64,000 nucleotides of DNA from Pedococcus sp031456495. GTDB taxonomy: Bacteria; Actinomycetota; Actinomycetes; Actinomycetales; Dermatophilaceae. Both the position numbers and the translations under genes were made by a program. Location of the stretch: the NCBI RefSeq assembly GCF_031456495.1, contig NZ_JAVDUW010000003.1, positions 372,001 through 436,000 of the forward strand. Direction: 5' to 3'. Of the stretch, positions 1 to 7,468 are shown in pieces. The first letter of the stretch is position 1; each line of letters opens with the position of its first letter. The notes beneath the pieces were generated by a model, which did not search any database, was not told where the DNA came from, and saw only the letters and a list, made by a program, of their open reading frames with translations.

Positions 1-1
1 G

Positions 2-481
2 GCCGCTCGCGAACGGGTGGAGGCCGCCGTCGACGAGGTCGATGCCGTCATCAAGGACATCCGGCACACGATCTTCGCGCTGCACCGGTCGCCGGACTCG
101 CGCAGCCTCGCCTCCGAGATCACCACCCTGTGCGAGAACGCCGTCGTCACCCTCGGCTTCGCGCCGACGCTCACCGTGCGGGGGAGCCTCGTCGACGTGC
201 CGGACCAGCTGGCGGCCGACCTGCTGGCCGTCGTGCGCGAGGCCCTGAGCAACGCCGCACGGCACGCCGGGGCCAGCGTCGTCTCGGTTCTCGTGGAGGC
301 CGGCGACGGGCTGCGCGTGGAGGTGCGCGACAACGGCCGGGGCGTGCAGCCCGGGACACGGCGCTCGGGCCTGGACAACCTCGCCCGGCGCGCCACCACG
401 CGCGGGGGGCAGCTCGTGATCGGGGCTCCCGAGGACGGTGGCACCGAGCTCGTCTGGTCGGTCCCCCTCGCCGACGGCTGA
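2..481 (+). CDS. devS: DevS/DosS-like sensor histidine kinase, C-terminal part
   Basis: Only the last 159 codons are inside the window; the reading frame is open from base 2, so the N-terminal sensor part lies upstream and cannot be judged. The visible part begins at the end of a NarL-type dimerisation domain (a helix with IRHTIFALH) and continues into a HATPase_c domain: N-box REALSNAARHAGA, G1 box DNGRG, then GLDNLARRA and a terminal GGTELVWSVPL strand. This is the HisKA_3-type kinase family that includes the haem-GAF oxygen/redox sensors DevS/DosS of mycobacteria. The downstream DevR-like regulator makes it the probable cognate kinase; that GAF domains exist upstream is inference. Confidence 0.85.
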   Translation, partial: AARERVEAAVDEVDAVIKDIRHTIFALHRSPDSRSLASEITTLCENAVVTLGFAPTLTVRGSLVDVPDQLAADLLAVVREALSNAARHAGASVVSVLVEAGDGLRVEVRDNGRGVQPGTRRSGLDNLARRATTRGGQLVIGAPEDGGTELVWSVPLADG

Positions 482-521
482 CCCGGGTCCCGGGAGACCC
501 GCCTTCGCCGGCACGGCGGAG

Positions 522-541
522 CGGGGGACTTTGGCCCCTGT
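522..541 (+). promoter_or_regulatory. DosR/DevR-type operator (box 1)
   Basis: The bases GGGGACTTTGGCCCCTG (524-540) match the core of the mycobacterial DosR box (GGGACTWWAGTCCC) at all but two core positions. The centre is near 531.5, about 44 bp before the ATG at 576. In mycobacteria such boxes sit near -42 of regulated promoters, so transcription could start at or close to the ATG. Binding is inferred from sequence only. Confidence 0.75.
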
Positions 542-575
542 GCGGCCGGATGTGGCGCCGGTCACCGTGGGCCGC

Positions 576-1511
576 ATGGATGTCACGCCCCTCGCAGCAC
601 GAGGGCAACAGACCACCGCCGTGGACGACCTCCCGGACCTGGTCGGACGTGAGGTCGTCGTCGGGTACGACGCGACACCCGCCGCGGACGCTGCCGTCCG
701 GTGGGCCGCCCTGGAGGCGGCGCGGCTGCGCTCGACCCTGACCGTCGTGTGCGCGGTCGACCCCGGGGCGGTCGACGGTGGGCACACCGAGCTCACGGAG
801 CTGGCACGCGTCGGTCGCGAGCTGGCCCGCCGCGGCGCTGAGGTGGCCCACCGGGCGGCGCCGGACGGCAGACCGGCGCGAGTCGTGGGTGCCTCGGGTA
901 GCGCGGCAGGTGAGCTCGTCGCCCGGTCCGCCTCTGCGGCCCTCCTGGTGGTGGGGGCGCCACGGCTGCGCGGTGTGGCCGCCCTGGGCTCGGTGTCGTT
1001 CGGCGTGACGCTGCACGCCCGCTGCCCCGTCGTCCTCGTGCCCGAGGGCACCGAGCTGAGCCACCGGTACGACGTCGGCGACGTGGTCGCCGGGGTCGAT
1101 GGCTCGCGGGCCTCACGGACGGCGCTCGAGCTGGCCGCCCAGCTCGCGCTCGCCCGTGACCGGCGGCTGCGGGTGGTGACGGCCTGGCTCCCGACCCCGG
1201 TGCCGCGCGCTGCCACGGCCGGAGCGGTCCGCATGCAGCAGGACGCGGTGCGTCAGGACGTCGCCCGCCAGGACGTGGCCGCTGCCGTCGAGCACGTGCA
1301 GCGCCGGCACCCGGGTCTTCAGGTGACGGGCTCGGCCGTCCGTGGACACGCGGTGGACGTCCTCGTCGCGAGTGCGCGGGACGCCGGCCTGCTCGTGGTC
1401 GGCAGCCGCGGCCAGGGCGGTTTCGCAGGGCTCGCGCTCGGCTCGGTGTCCCACGCCGTCGTGCGCGCGGCCAGGGTCCCGGTCGCCGTCGTGCGGCAGG
1501 GTTGGTGGTGA
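576..1511 (+). CDS. Tandem-domain universal stress protein (UspA family)
   Basis: 311 aa with two Usp domains, roughly residues 24-157 and 165-310. Both carry an ATP-binding-type loop: domain 1 ends with VVGAPRLRGVAALGSVS, domain 2 with VVGSRGQGGFAGLALGSVS (the classic G-2X-G-9X-G[S/T] pattern, best preserved in domain 2). I chose the ATG at 576; in-frame upstream starts would overlap the kinase gene and run through the DosR-like box. The gene lies directly before devR, the same adjacency as Rv3134c-devR in Mycobacterium tuberculosis. Tandem Usp proteins of that regulon are induced in hypoxia; a role here in persistence or energy-limited survival is inferred from family and context. Confidence 0.88.
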   Translation: MDVTPLAARGQQTTAVDDLPDLVGREVVVGYDATPAADAAVRWAALEAARLRSTLTVVCAVDPGAVDGGHTELTELARVGRELARRGAEVAHRAAPDGRPARVVGASGSAAGELVARSASAALLVVGAPRLRGVAALGSVSFGVTLHARCPVVLVPEGTELSHRYDVGDVVAGVDGSRASRTALELAAQLALARDRRLRVVTAWLPTPVPRAATAGAVRMQQDAVRQDVARQDVAAAVEHVQRRHPGLQVTGSAVRGHAVDVLVASARDAGLLVVGSRGQGGFAGLALGSVSHAVVRAARVPVAVVRQGWW

Positions 1512-1518
1512 ACCACCA
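1503..1518 (+). other. Small hairpin over the usp stop codon
   Basis: TGGTGG (1503-1508) and CCACCA (1513-1518) are perfect complements around the loop TGAA, which contains the stop codon of the stress protein gene. It lies between usp and devR and could tune processing or read-through, but no T-tract follows, so it is not a convincing terminator. Confidence 0.35.
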
Positions 1519-1566
1519 CGTGGGCGGCCCTGACGTCCTAGGCTGGGGCCGACCGGAGGTGGTGCT

Positions 1567-2235
1567 GTGAAGATCGGCGTGTACCTGCTCGACGACCACG
1601 AGGTGGTGCGGCGCGGGCTGCGTGAGCTGCTGGAGGTCGAGGAGGACCTCCTCGTCGTGGGCGAGTCGGGCAGTGCGCAGGAGGCCGCTCGGCGCATCCC
1701 GGCCCTGCGTCCCTCGGTGATGGTGCTCGACGCGAGGCTGCCCGACGGCTCCGGCATCGACGTGTGCCGTGACGTCCGCTCGGTCGACCCCTCGATCGCC
1801 GGCCTCATCCTCACGTCCTACGACGACGAGGAGGCCCTGACCGCCGCCGTCACGGCGGGGGCGGCCGGCTACGTCCTCAAGGACGTCCACGGCAGCGACC
1901 TGGTTGCCTCGATCCGCCGGGTCGCGGCCGGCGAGACGCTGCTCGACGCGGCTGTGGTCGAGCGGCTGCGGGCCCAGTGGGGCCACCAGCAACCGACCGA
2001 CCCGCGGCTGGCCAGCCTCACCCCGCAGGAACGCCGGATCCTCGAGTGCGTCGGCGAGGGCCTGACGAACCGGCAGATCGGCGAACGTCTCTCCCTGGCG
2101 GAGAAGACGGTCAAGAACTACGTCACGTCGGTCCTGGGCAAGCTCGGCATGGAGCGCCGGACCCAGGCCGCGGTCTACGTCGCCGGGCAGGGGCTCAACC
2201 ACAACGGGTCCACGAGCCCCGGCTCCCACGGCTGA
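1567..2235 (+). CDS. devR: DevR/DosR-type response regulator (NarL/FixJ family)
   Basis: 222 aa: receiver domain (1-120) and LuxR-type helix-turn-helix (about 150-208). The acidic pocket DDH is at 9-11, phospho-acceptor Asp55 in VLDARLPDG, Thr83 in LTSY and Lys105 in YVLKD. The recognition helix keeps AEKTVKNYV with Lys180, Lys183 and Asn184, matching the DNA-contacting Lys179, Lys182 and Asn183 of M. tuberculosis DosR; LGMERRTQAAV is also shared. This supports recognition of the same DNA box, two copies of which are nearby. GTG start with GGAGGT at 1555-1560. Likely co-transcribed with the upstream stress protein and paired with the kinase at the left edge. Predicted master regulator of this hypoxia/NO-type locus. 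Confidence 0.92.
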   Translation: MKIGVYLLDDHEVVRRGLRELLEVEEDLLVVGESGSAQEAARRIPALRPSVMVLDARLPDGSGIDVCRDVRSVDPSIAGLILTSYDDEEALTAAVTAGAAGYVLKDVHGSDLVASIRRVAAGETLLDAAVVERLRAQWGHQQPTDPRLASLTPQERRILECVGEGLTNRQIGERLSLAEKTVKNYVTSVLGKLGMERRTQAAVYVAGQGLNHNGSTSPGSHG

Positions 2236-2247
2236 GGCCGCCCACAC

Positions 2248-2273
2248 CTCGGCGCGGGTCACCTCGCGCCGGG
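2248..2273. terminator. Hairpin between convergent genes
   Basis: CGGCGCG (2250-2256) and CGCGCCG (2265-2271) form a perfect 7-bp stem with an 8-nt loop between the convergent devR and pyridoxamine-oxidase-fold genes. There is no T-tract, which is usual in high-GC actinobacteria. Probable bidirectional terminator. Confidence 0.5.
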
Positions 2274-2299
2274 GTCAACCGCGGGCGACCTCGGCGCGG

Positions 2300-2761
2300 T
2301 CAGCCGACCGAGCGCCCGCTGACGGACTGGGCCCGCACCCGCACCCAGGTCATCGCCTCGGGCTGGACGGGCACCCACAGGGCCGGCGCGCGCTGGTCGA
2401 GCCGGCGCACCTCCGCCTCCTCCTCCACGATGGTCGCCACGCCCTGGACGAGCACGCTCCAGCCGGTCCGGGTCGCCGGGTCGAACGCATCGGCCTCGTA
2501 GCCGACCCGCTCGCGGTCGACCGCGGCCTGGATCTTGGAGCTGCCGGCGGTCCTGAAGCAGACGTCCACGCCGTCGACGAGGTGCGCCACCGGCAGCACC
2601 GTGATCTCGCCGTCGAGCTCGAACGCGATCCGCCCCACCGGCACCGAGGCCACCAGCTCGAGGCACTCGTCGAGGTCGAGCACCCGCAGGCCGGTGTGGT
2701 CGGTCGGGACGTCGACGCCGGGTCGACGGGCGCCGGAGGGTCGGGCCTGGTCGGTGGTCAT
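2300..2761 (-). CDS. Pyridoxamine 5'-phosphate oxidase-fold flavin-binding protein
   Basis: 153 aa split-barrel protein. The segment CLELVASVPVGRIAFELDGE followed by ITVLPVAHLVDG and VCFRTAGSSKIQAAV is typical of the small PPOX/flavin-reductase-like family found repeatedly in DosR regulons (Rv3129-like in mycobacteria). Its start codon overlaps the stop of the upstream stress protein (ATGA), so the two are translationally coupled. Substrate unknown; family members bind FMN or F420 and act as small-molecule reductases. Not to be equated with vitamin B6 synthesis. An alternative start further upstream would lie inside the stress protein gene. Confidence 0.85.
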   Translation of the reverse strand: MTTDQARPSGARRPGVDVPTDHTGLRVLDLDECLELVASVPVGRIAFELDGEITVLPVAHLVDGVDVCFRTAGSSKIQAAVDRERVGYEADAFDPATRTGWSVLVQGVATIVEEEAEVRRLDQRAPALWVPVQPEAMTWVRVRAQSVSGRSVG

Positions 2762-3693
2762 GGCGTCACCGCCTGCGTCCCCGCGGCGGACACGGCCGGG
2801 GCCTGGGACGGGACCGTCTCGGGCTGGGAGCGCACCACCATCACCGGGCAGTGCGCGTGGTGCAGGACGCCCTGGCTCACCGAGCCCAGGACCAGCCCAC
2901 CGAAACCGCCACGGCCCCGGGTGCCCACGACGAGGAGCTCGGCGCCCTTGGAGTGGTCGACGAGTGCCTGCACGGGGTGGGCGTTCAGGACGTGCTCGCG
3001 GACGGTGACGCCGGGGTACCTCGCGGACCACCGCGCCACGGCGTCGTCGGCCACCGACCGCTCCTCCTGGGCGAGCTCGGTGACCTGGGCGTCGGTGGCG
3101 AGCACGGCCAGGCCGGTGCCCGCGTAGTCCAGGAACCAGGCGTGCACCACAGTGAGCGGCAGCCCGCGGGCGTCGGCCTGGCGGAACGCCTCCCCGAGCG
3201 CGCCCTCGCTGATGGGGGAGCCGTCGATGCCGACGACGACCCCGGGACGGTCCGGCAGGGCCTGCGACAGCTCGCGCACGACGACCACCGGGCTGTGCGC
3301 GTGCGCCGCCACGTCGAGCGAGGTCGAGCCGAGCATCGCGCTCCGCAGGGCACCGCGGCCGCGTGCGCCCACGACGAGCATCGTGGCGTCGCGGGAGGCG
3401 TCGACCAGCATCGGCGCCGCTGCGCCGTGTGCGCCGGACGTCGCCACGGACGCGTGGGGCGCCAAGGAGTGCACGCGAGCCACGGCGTCCTCGAGGACGC
3501 CGTCGACGCCTGGCCGGGTGAACGCGGTCTCGACCGCGGGTCCGCGCAGCGGCATCGGGCGTGCGTGGACGAGCTCGAGGGGCAGGTCACGCCGCCGGGC
3601 CTCGTCGATCGCCCAGTCGAGGGCCAGCCGGCTCTGCGCGCTCTCGTCGACCCCCACGACGATGGGGTGCGACGTGGTGGGGGTGGTCGACAT
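2758..3693 (-). CDS. Tandem-domain universal stress protein (UspA family)
   Basis: 311 aa, two Usp domains (about 9-147 and 157-295) with both ATP-loop signatures: VVGARGRGALRSAMLGSTS and VVGTRGRGGFGGLVLGSVS. A classic AGGAGG ribosome binding site precedes the ATG at 3693, so unlike many genes here it has a leadered mRNA. It is first in a two-gene operon with the flavin-binding protein and diverges from the PPOX/CoA-transferase pair; the DosR-like box at 3772-3791 lies between and could serve both sides. Paralogue of the protein at 576-1511. Confidence 0.9.
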   Translation of the reverse strand: MSTTPTTSHPIVVGVDESAQSRLALDWAIDEARRRDLPLELVHARPMPLRGPAVETAFTRPGVDGVLEDAVARVHSLAPHASVATSGAHGAAAPMLVDASRDATMLVVGARGRGALRSAMLGSTSLDVAAHAHSPVVVVRELSQALPDRPGVVVGIDGSPISEGALGEAFRQADARGLPLTVVHAWFLDYAGTGLAVLATDAQVTELAQEERSVADDAVARWSARYPGVTVREHVLNAHPVQALVDHSKGAELLVVGTRGRGGFGGLVLGSVSQGVLHHAHCPVMVVRSQPETVPSQAPAVSAAGTQAVTP

Positions 3694-3771
3694 GGTTCCT
3701 CCTGTGGGGAGCGGGACAGTGGGGGGCGGTCGCCCCAGCCCTTCAAGGGTCTGGTCGGGGGTGGCTTGGGG

Positions 3772-3791
3772 ACAGGGACTTTGGGCCTTGA
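3772..3791. promoter_or_regulatory. DosR/DevR-type operator (box 2)
   Basis: CAGGGACTTTGGGCCTTGA (3773-3791) repeats the GGGACTTTGG core of box 1. Its centre (about 3781.5) is 42.5 bp before the ATG at 3824 and about 90 bp before the minus-strand ATG at 3693. The right half-site is weaker than in box 1. Shared intergenic placement suggests control of both divergent operons; inferred. Confidence 0.72.
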
Positions 3792-3823
3792 AGCGGCAGA
3801 ACCGGACAGGGCACCGTGGAGCC

Positions 3824-4291
3824 ATGGACGCGAACCAACCCGTCGCCGGTGCCGCGCCGCTCGAGGTCCTCGAGGTGCCCGACTGCTGGGCGCTCCTGCG
3901 CGAGCAGCCGGTCGGGCGCCTGGCCGTCCTCCACGACGGGCGGCCGGACATCTTCCCCGTCAACTTCGTCGTCGACCACGGCAGCGTCGTCTTCCGCACC
4001 GGGTCGGGCACGCTCTTCGCGACGACGGCCGGGCACTGGGTCGCCTTCGAGGTCGACGGGTATGCCGTGCAGGACACCACCGCCTGGAGCGTGGTGGTGC
4101 GGGGCCGCGCCCGCGAGGTGCACGACGTCGACGACATCCTCGACGTGCTGACCCTGCCACTGCTGCCGTGGCACGCGGGGCCCAAGCCCCGGCTCGTGCG
4201 CATCGAGCCCGACTCCATCAGCGGTCGCCGCTTCCCCGTGCGTGGCGGCTACCGCCCCACCACGACGGGGCCGGCCCGGCCGACCGAGTGA
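3824..4291 (+). CDS. Pyridoxamine 5'-phosphate oxidase-fold flavin-binding protein
   Basis: 155 aa single-domain split barrel, paralogous in style to 2300-2761: CWALLREQPVGRLAVLHDGR, then DIFPVNFVVDHGSVVFRTG and a distal W-S-V-V-V-R-G-R-A strand. ATG at 3824 is chosen because box 2 lies 43 bp upstream at the same distance as box 1 from its gene; no clear ribosome binding site is visible, which fits a leaderless mRNA. Its stop overlaps the GTG start of the following CoA-transferase gene (GTGA). Likely reductase or cofactor-binding protein of the hypoxic response; substrate unknown. Confidence 0.85.
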   Translation: MDANQPVAGAAPLEVLEVPDCWALLREQPVGRLAVLHDGRPDIFPVNFVVDHGSVVFRTGSGTLFATTAGHWVAFEVDGYAVQDTTAWSVVVRGRAREVHDVDDILDVLTLPLLPWHAGPKPRLVRIEPDSISGRRFPVRGGYRPTTTGPARPTE

Positions 4292-5520
4292 GGACCGTCG
4301 CCCTCGCGGCGCTCGAGCGCCGCCTCGCCGCGATGCCCGGGGTCCCGCGGGTCGTGGTGAGCGGCAACGCCGCCACGCCCTGGACGGTGGTCGACGTGCT
4401 CGACCGGGTGCTCCCGGCATACCGGCTCTGGATGCTCAACGCGGGCGCCGGGGTGCCGGCGCGCGACGGGGTCGTGGCGGAGACGGCCTTCGTCGGGCCG
4501 GGGATGCGCCACCACCCCGCCCTGTCGTACCTGCCGTGCCGGTTGTCGATGGCACCGCTGCTGCTGCGCACGGTGACGCCGCCCGACGTCGTCGTCGTGC
4601 ACTGCGCGCCGGCCGAGGGCGGCCGGCTCAGCCTCGGCACCGAGGTGAACGTGCTCCCGGCCGCCGTGGAGGCCTGCCGGGCCCGCGGTGGCCTGGTCGT
4701 CTCGGTGGTGAACCGGTACATGCCCTACACCTACGGCGACGCCGAGGTGGACGTGGAGGCGGTCGACCTCGCGGTGGAGGTCGACGTCCCGCTGCCCACG
4801 CCCGTGCGGGCCGTGCCGGACGAGGCCAGCCGGGTCGTCGCGGAGCGGGTCTCGGCCCGGGTGGAGGACGGTGCGACGGTGCAGATGGGCATCGGCGCGG
4901 TGCCGGACTGCGTCGTCTCGGGGCTGACCTCGCGGCGGCGCCTCGGGGTCTGGACCGAGATGTTCTCCGACGGGCTGCTGTCCCTGCACGAGTCCGGAGC
5001 GCTCGACCCCGACCGCCCGGTGACGGCCTCCTTCTGCTTCGGCTCGCCCGAGCTCTACGACCACGTCGACCACAACCGGTCCATCAGGATGCTGCGCACC
5101 GAGCGCACCAACGACCCGGCGCGGATCGCCGCCAACCCCGCCATGGTCAGCATCAACACCGCGCTCGAGGTCGACCTCTACGGGCAGGTGAACGCCTCCC
5201 GGGTCGGCGGGCGGATCCACTCCGGCTACGGCGGCCAGACCGACTTCATCGTGGGGGCGCTGCACTCGCCCGGCGGGCAGGCGCTGATCGCGCTGCGCAG
5301 CTGGCACCCGCGGGCCGACGTGTCGACCATCGTGCCGCTGCTCGACGAGCCGGTGACGTCCTTCCAGCCGAGCGCGGTGCTGACGGAGAACGGGGTCGCT
5401 CCGCTGTTCGGGTGCGACCAGCAGGCGCAGGCGCGGGCCCTCATCGACCACACTGCCCACCCGCGCGTGCGCGACGAGCTGTGGGAGGAGGCGCGGGCGC
5501 TCGGGCTCTGCCGGCGCTGA
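4288..5520 (+). CDS. Acetyl-CoA hydrolase / CoA-transferase family protein
   Basis: 410 aa, the size of the 4-hydroxybutyrate/acetate CoA-transferase family. Visible family motifs are VQMGIGAVPD (glycine-rich CoA loop), TEMFSDGLL with the conserved glutamate that carries the CoA thioester in this family, and the C-terminal SGYGGQTDFIVGA segment. GTG start overlaps the PPOX stop codon. Such enzymes move CoA between acyl groups (acetate, succinate, 4-hydroxybutyrate, propionate) or hydrolyse acetyl-CoA. Its coupling to a putatively DosR-controlled gene suggests use in fermentative overflow or CoA recycling without oxygen; the actual acyl pair cannot be read from sequence. Confidence 0.85.
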   Translation: MRTVALAALERRLAAMPGVPRVVVSGNAATPWTVVDVLDRVLPAYRLWMLNAGAGVPARDGVVAETAFVGPGMRHHPALSYLPCRLSMAPLLLRTVTPPDVVVVHCAPAEGGRLSLGTEVNVLPAAVEACRARGGLVVSVVNRYMPYTYGDAEVDVEAVDLAVEVDVPLPTPVRAVPDEASRVVAERVSARVEDGATVQMGIGAVPDCVVSGLTSRRRLGVWTEMFSDGLLSLHESGALDPDRPVTASFCFGSPELYDHVDHNRSIRMLRTERTNDPARIAANPAMVSINTALEVDLYGQVNASRVGGRIHSGYGGQTDFIVGALHSPGGQALIALRSWHPRADVSTIVPLLDEPVTSFQPSAVLTENGVAPLFGCDQQAQARALIDHTAHPRVRDELWEEARALGLCRR

Positions 5521-5529
5521 CACGCGGGA

Positions 5530-5557
5530 GCCGCCGCGACCCGAGGGTCGCGGCGGC
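5530..5557. terminator. Strong hairpin after the CoA-transferase gene
   Basis: A perfect 12-bp stem (5530-5541 with 5546-5557) and the loop CGAG lie between convergent genes. No T-tract. Probable bidirectional terminator closing the DosR-like locus and the FMN-reductase operon. Confidence 0.7.
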
Positions 5558-5621
5558 CGCACTGTCGTGCGGTGGCCCGTGCGCGGGCGGTGTGCCCGCG
5601 ACTCGTGGCCGCTGCTGCGGC

Positions 5622-6254
5622 TCAGGAGCCGCGGAGCAGCTCCTCGAACGGCACCGGGTCGGCGAACTCGTCCGGCCGCGGTCGGGGTCGCGACTGCCCG
5701 GCGACCAGGTCGGCGAGCTCGCCGGCGGCCACCTCGACCCGTCGGGCCAGGCCGCCGTCGACGGTGCCGCCGGAGCCCCAGTCCTCCGAGGCGGCGAAGA
5801 CCGCGGTGGGCACGGTGACCGCCTTGAGGTAGGTGAACACCGGCCGCATCGCGTGCTCGAGGACCAGGGAGTGCCGGGCCGTGCCGGCCGTCGCGGCCAG
5901 CAGCACCGGCGTCCCGCGCAGCGAGCCGTCGTCGAGCACGTCGACGAAGGTCTTGAACAGCCCGCTGAACGAGCCCTGGTAGACCGGCGTCACCGCGATG
6001 ACGGCGTCGGCCGCCGCGACGGAGTCCAGCGCGGTCCGCAGGTCGCCCGTGGCGAACCCGGTGAGCAGCGTCGAGGCCAGCGCCTGCGCGTGGTCGCGCA
6101 GCTCGACGACCTCGACCTGCGACTCCACGCCGCGCTCGAGGAGCGCGTCCCGGGTCGCCCCGGCGAGGCGCTCGCCGAGCAGGCGCGTCGACGACGGCTG
6201 GCCGAGGCCGGCCTGGATGACGACGACCCGTCGGGGCGAGGTGGTGGCGGTCAT
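5622..6254 (-). CDS. NAD(P)H-dependent FMN reductase (CE1759-like)
   Basis: 210 aa flavodoxin-like FMN reductase: N-terminal RRVVVIQAGLGQPSSTR phosphate loop and TPVYQGSFSGLFKTFVDVL flavin-contact segment. The start overlaps the stop of the luciferase-like monooxygenase (ATGA). This two-gene pair is a recognised actinobacterial arrangement (CE1758/CE1759 families), in which the reductase supplies reduced FMN to the oxygenase. Substrate of the pair unknown. Second gene of the operon running from 7396. Confidence 0.85.
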   Translation of the reverse strand: MTATTSPRRVVVIQAGLGQPSSTRLLGERLAGATRDALLERGVESQVEVVELRDHAQALASTLLTGFATGDLRTALDSVAAADAVIAVTPVYQGSFSGLFKTFVDVLDDGSLRGTPVLLAATAGTARHSLVLEHAMRPVFTYLKAVTVPTAVFAASEDWGSGGTVDGGLARRVEVAAGELADLVAGQSRPRPRPDEFADPVPFEELLRGS

Positions 6255-7396
6255 CGGGTCGCTCCTTCCGCGGTGAGTCCGGTGACGTCGTCGACGCCGT
6301 GGACGGTGAGGTCACGGGGGCCGCCGGCCGCCGCGACGCGCGAGGCGTGGGTGGGGGCGTCCGGCACGTGGGCCGGCTTGCGGGCCGCGGCGATCCGTCG
6401 CAGCTCGGGCACGACCTGCGTGCCGAGGATCTCCACCTGCTCCAGCACGGTCTCGTGGGGGAGCCCGGCGTGGTCGATGAGGAACAGCTGGCGCTGGTAG
6501 TCGCCCACCTCGTCGGCCATCGCGGCATACCGCTCGATGACCTGCTGCGGCGAACCCACGGTGAGCGGCGTCTCGCGGCTGAACTCCTCGAGCGACGGCC
6601 CGTGCCCGTAGACCGGGGCGTTGTCGAAGTACGGCCGGAACTCGCGGACGGCGTCCTGGCTGTTGGGGCGCATGAACACCTGCCCACCGAGGCCGACGAT
6701 CGCCTGGTCGGCCTGCCCGTGCCCGTAGTGCTCGAACCGGCGCCGGTAGAGGGCGACCATCTGCTTGGTGTGGCTCATCGGCCAGAAGATGTTGTTGTGG
6801 AAGAAGCCGTCGCCGTAGTACGCGGCCTGCTCGGCGATCTCAGGAGAGCGGATCGAGCCGTGCCAGACGAACGGCGCGACCCCGTCGAGCGGGCGCGGCG
6901 TCGAGGTGAACGACTGCAGCGGCGTGCGGTACTTCCCGGACCAGGTGACGTTCTCCTCGGTCCACAGCCGCCGCAGCAGCGCGTAGTTCTCCACGGCCAG
7001 CGGGATGCCGTCGCGGATGTCCTTGCCGAACCACGGGTAGACCGGGCCGGTGTTGCCTCGGCCCATCATGAGGTCGACGCGCCCGTCGGCGAGGTGCTGC
7101 AGGTAGGCGTAGTCCTCGGCCAGGCGCACCGGGTCGTTCGTGGTGATGAGCGTCGTCGCGGTCGACAGGACGAGGCGGGAGGTGCGGGCGGCGATGTTCG
7201 CGAGCAGCACCGGCGGGTTGGCGGGGGCGGCGAAGGGCGGGTTGTGGTGCTCACCCGTGGCGAAGACGTCGAGACCCACCTGCTCGGCGCGCACGGCGAG
7301 CTCGACGGTGTTCTTGATCCGCTCGTTCTCGCTCAGCGTGCGACCGGTCGTGGGGTCCTGCGTGACGTCCCCGACGGTGAAGATGCCGAACTGCAT
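6251..7396 (-). CDS. Luciferase-like FMN-dependent monooxygenase (CE1758-like)
   Basis: 381 aa bacterial-luciferase-like (LLM) TIM-barrel protein: MQFGIFTVGDVTQDPTTGR start, GEHHNPPFAAP, GRVDLMMGRGNTG and the terminal TVLEQVEILGTQVVPELR region. FMN-dependent oxygenase of unknown substrate. A ribosome binding site (AGGAG) precedes the ATG. A perfect inverted repeat lies about 29 bp upstream, where a promoter should be, so the pair is probably repressed by a MarR-like regulator that is not next to it in this window. Confidence 0.87.
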   Translation of the reverse strand: MQFGIFTVGDVTQDPTTGRTLSENERIKNTVELAVRAEQVGLDVFATGEHHNPPFAAPANPPVLLANIAARTSRLVLSTATTLITTNDPVRLAEDYAYLQHLADGRVDLMMGRGNTGPVYPWFGKDIRDGIPLAVENYALLRRLWTEENVTWSGKYRTPLQSFTSTPRPLDGVAPFVWHGSIRSPEIAEQAAYYGDGFFHNNIFWPMSHTKQMVALYRRRFEHYGHGQADQAIVGLGGQVFMRPNSQDAVREFRPYFDNAPVYGHGPSLEEFSRETPLTVGSPQQVIERYAAMADEVGDYQRQLFLIDHAGLPHETVLEQVEILGTQVVPELRRIAAARKPAHVPDAPTHASRVAAAGGPRDLTVHGVDDVTGLTAEGATR

Positions 7397-7424
7397 GGTG
7401 CTCGCGCTCCTGACTGTTCTCGCT

Positions 7425-7448
7425 AGGTAGTTGCGATTTCAACTACCT
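7425..7448. promoter_or_regulatory. Inverted repeat operator upstream of the LLM/FMN-reductase pair
   Basis: AGGTAGTTG (7425-7433) and CAACTACCT (7440-7448) are perfect 9-bp arms around CGATTT. The A/T-rich TAGTTG...CAACTA form is typical of MarR-family operators. It lies between the convergent end of nothing and the monooxygenase start, i.e. in the minus-strand promoter region. Confidence 0.7.
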
Positions 7449-7468
7449 TAACGGAGGGCCGGGTCGGC

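Noticed and set aside
2300..4291. PPOX-fold genes as vitamin B6 synthesis enzymes (PdxH) linked to pdxS/pdxT
   Set aside because: They are small DosR-type flavin proteins without PdxH motifs, and the PLP pathway here is the PdxS/PdxT route, which needs no oxidase.
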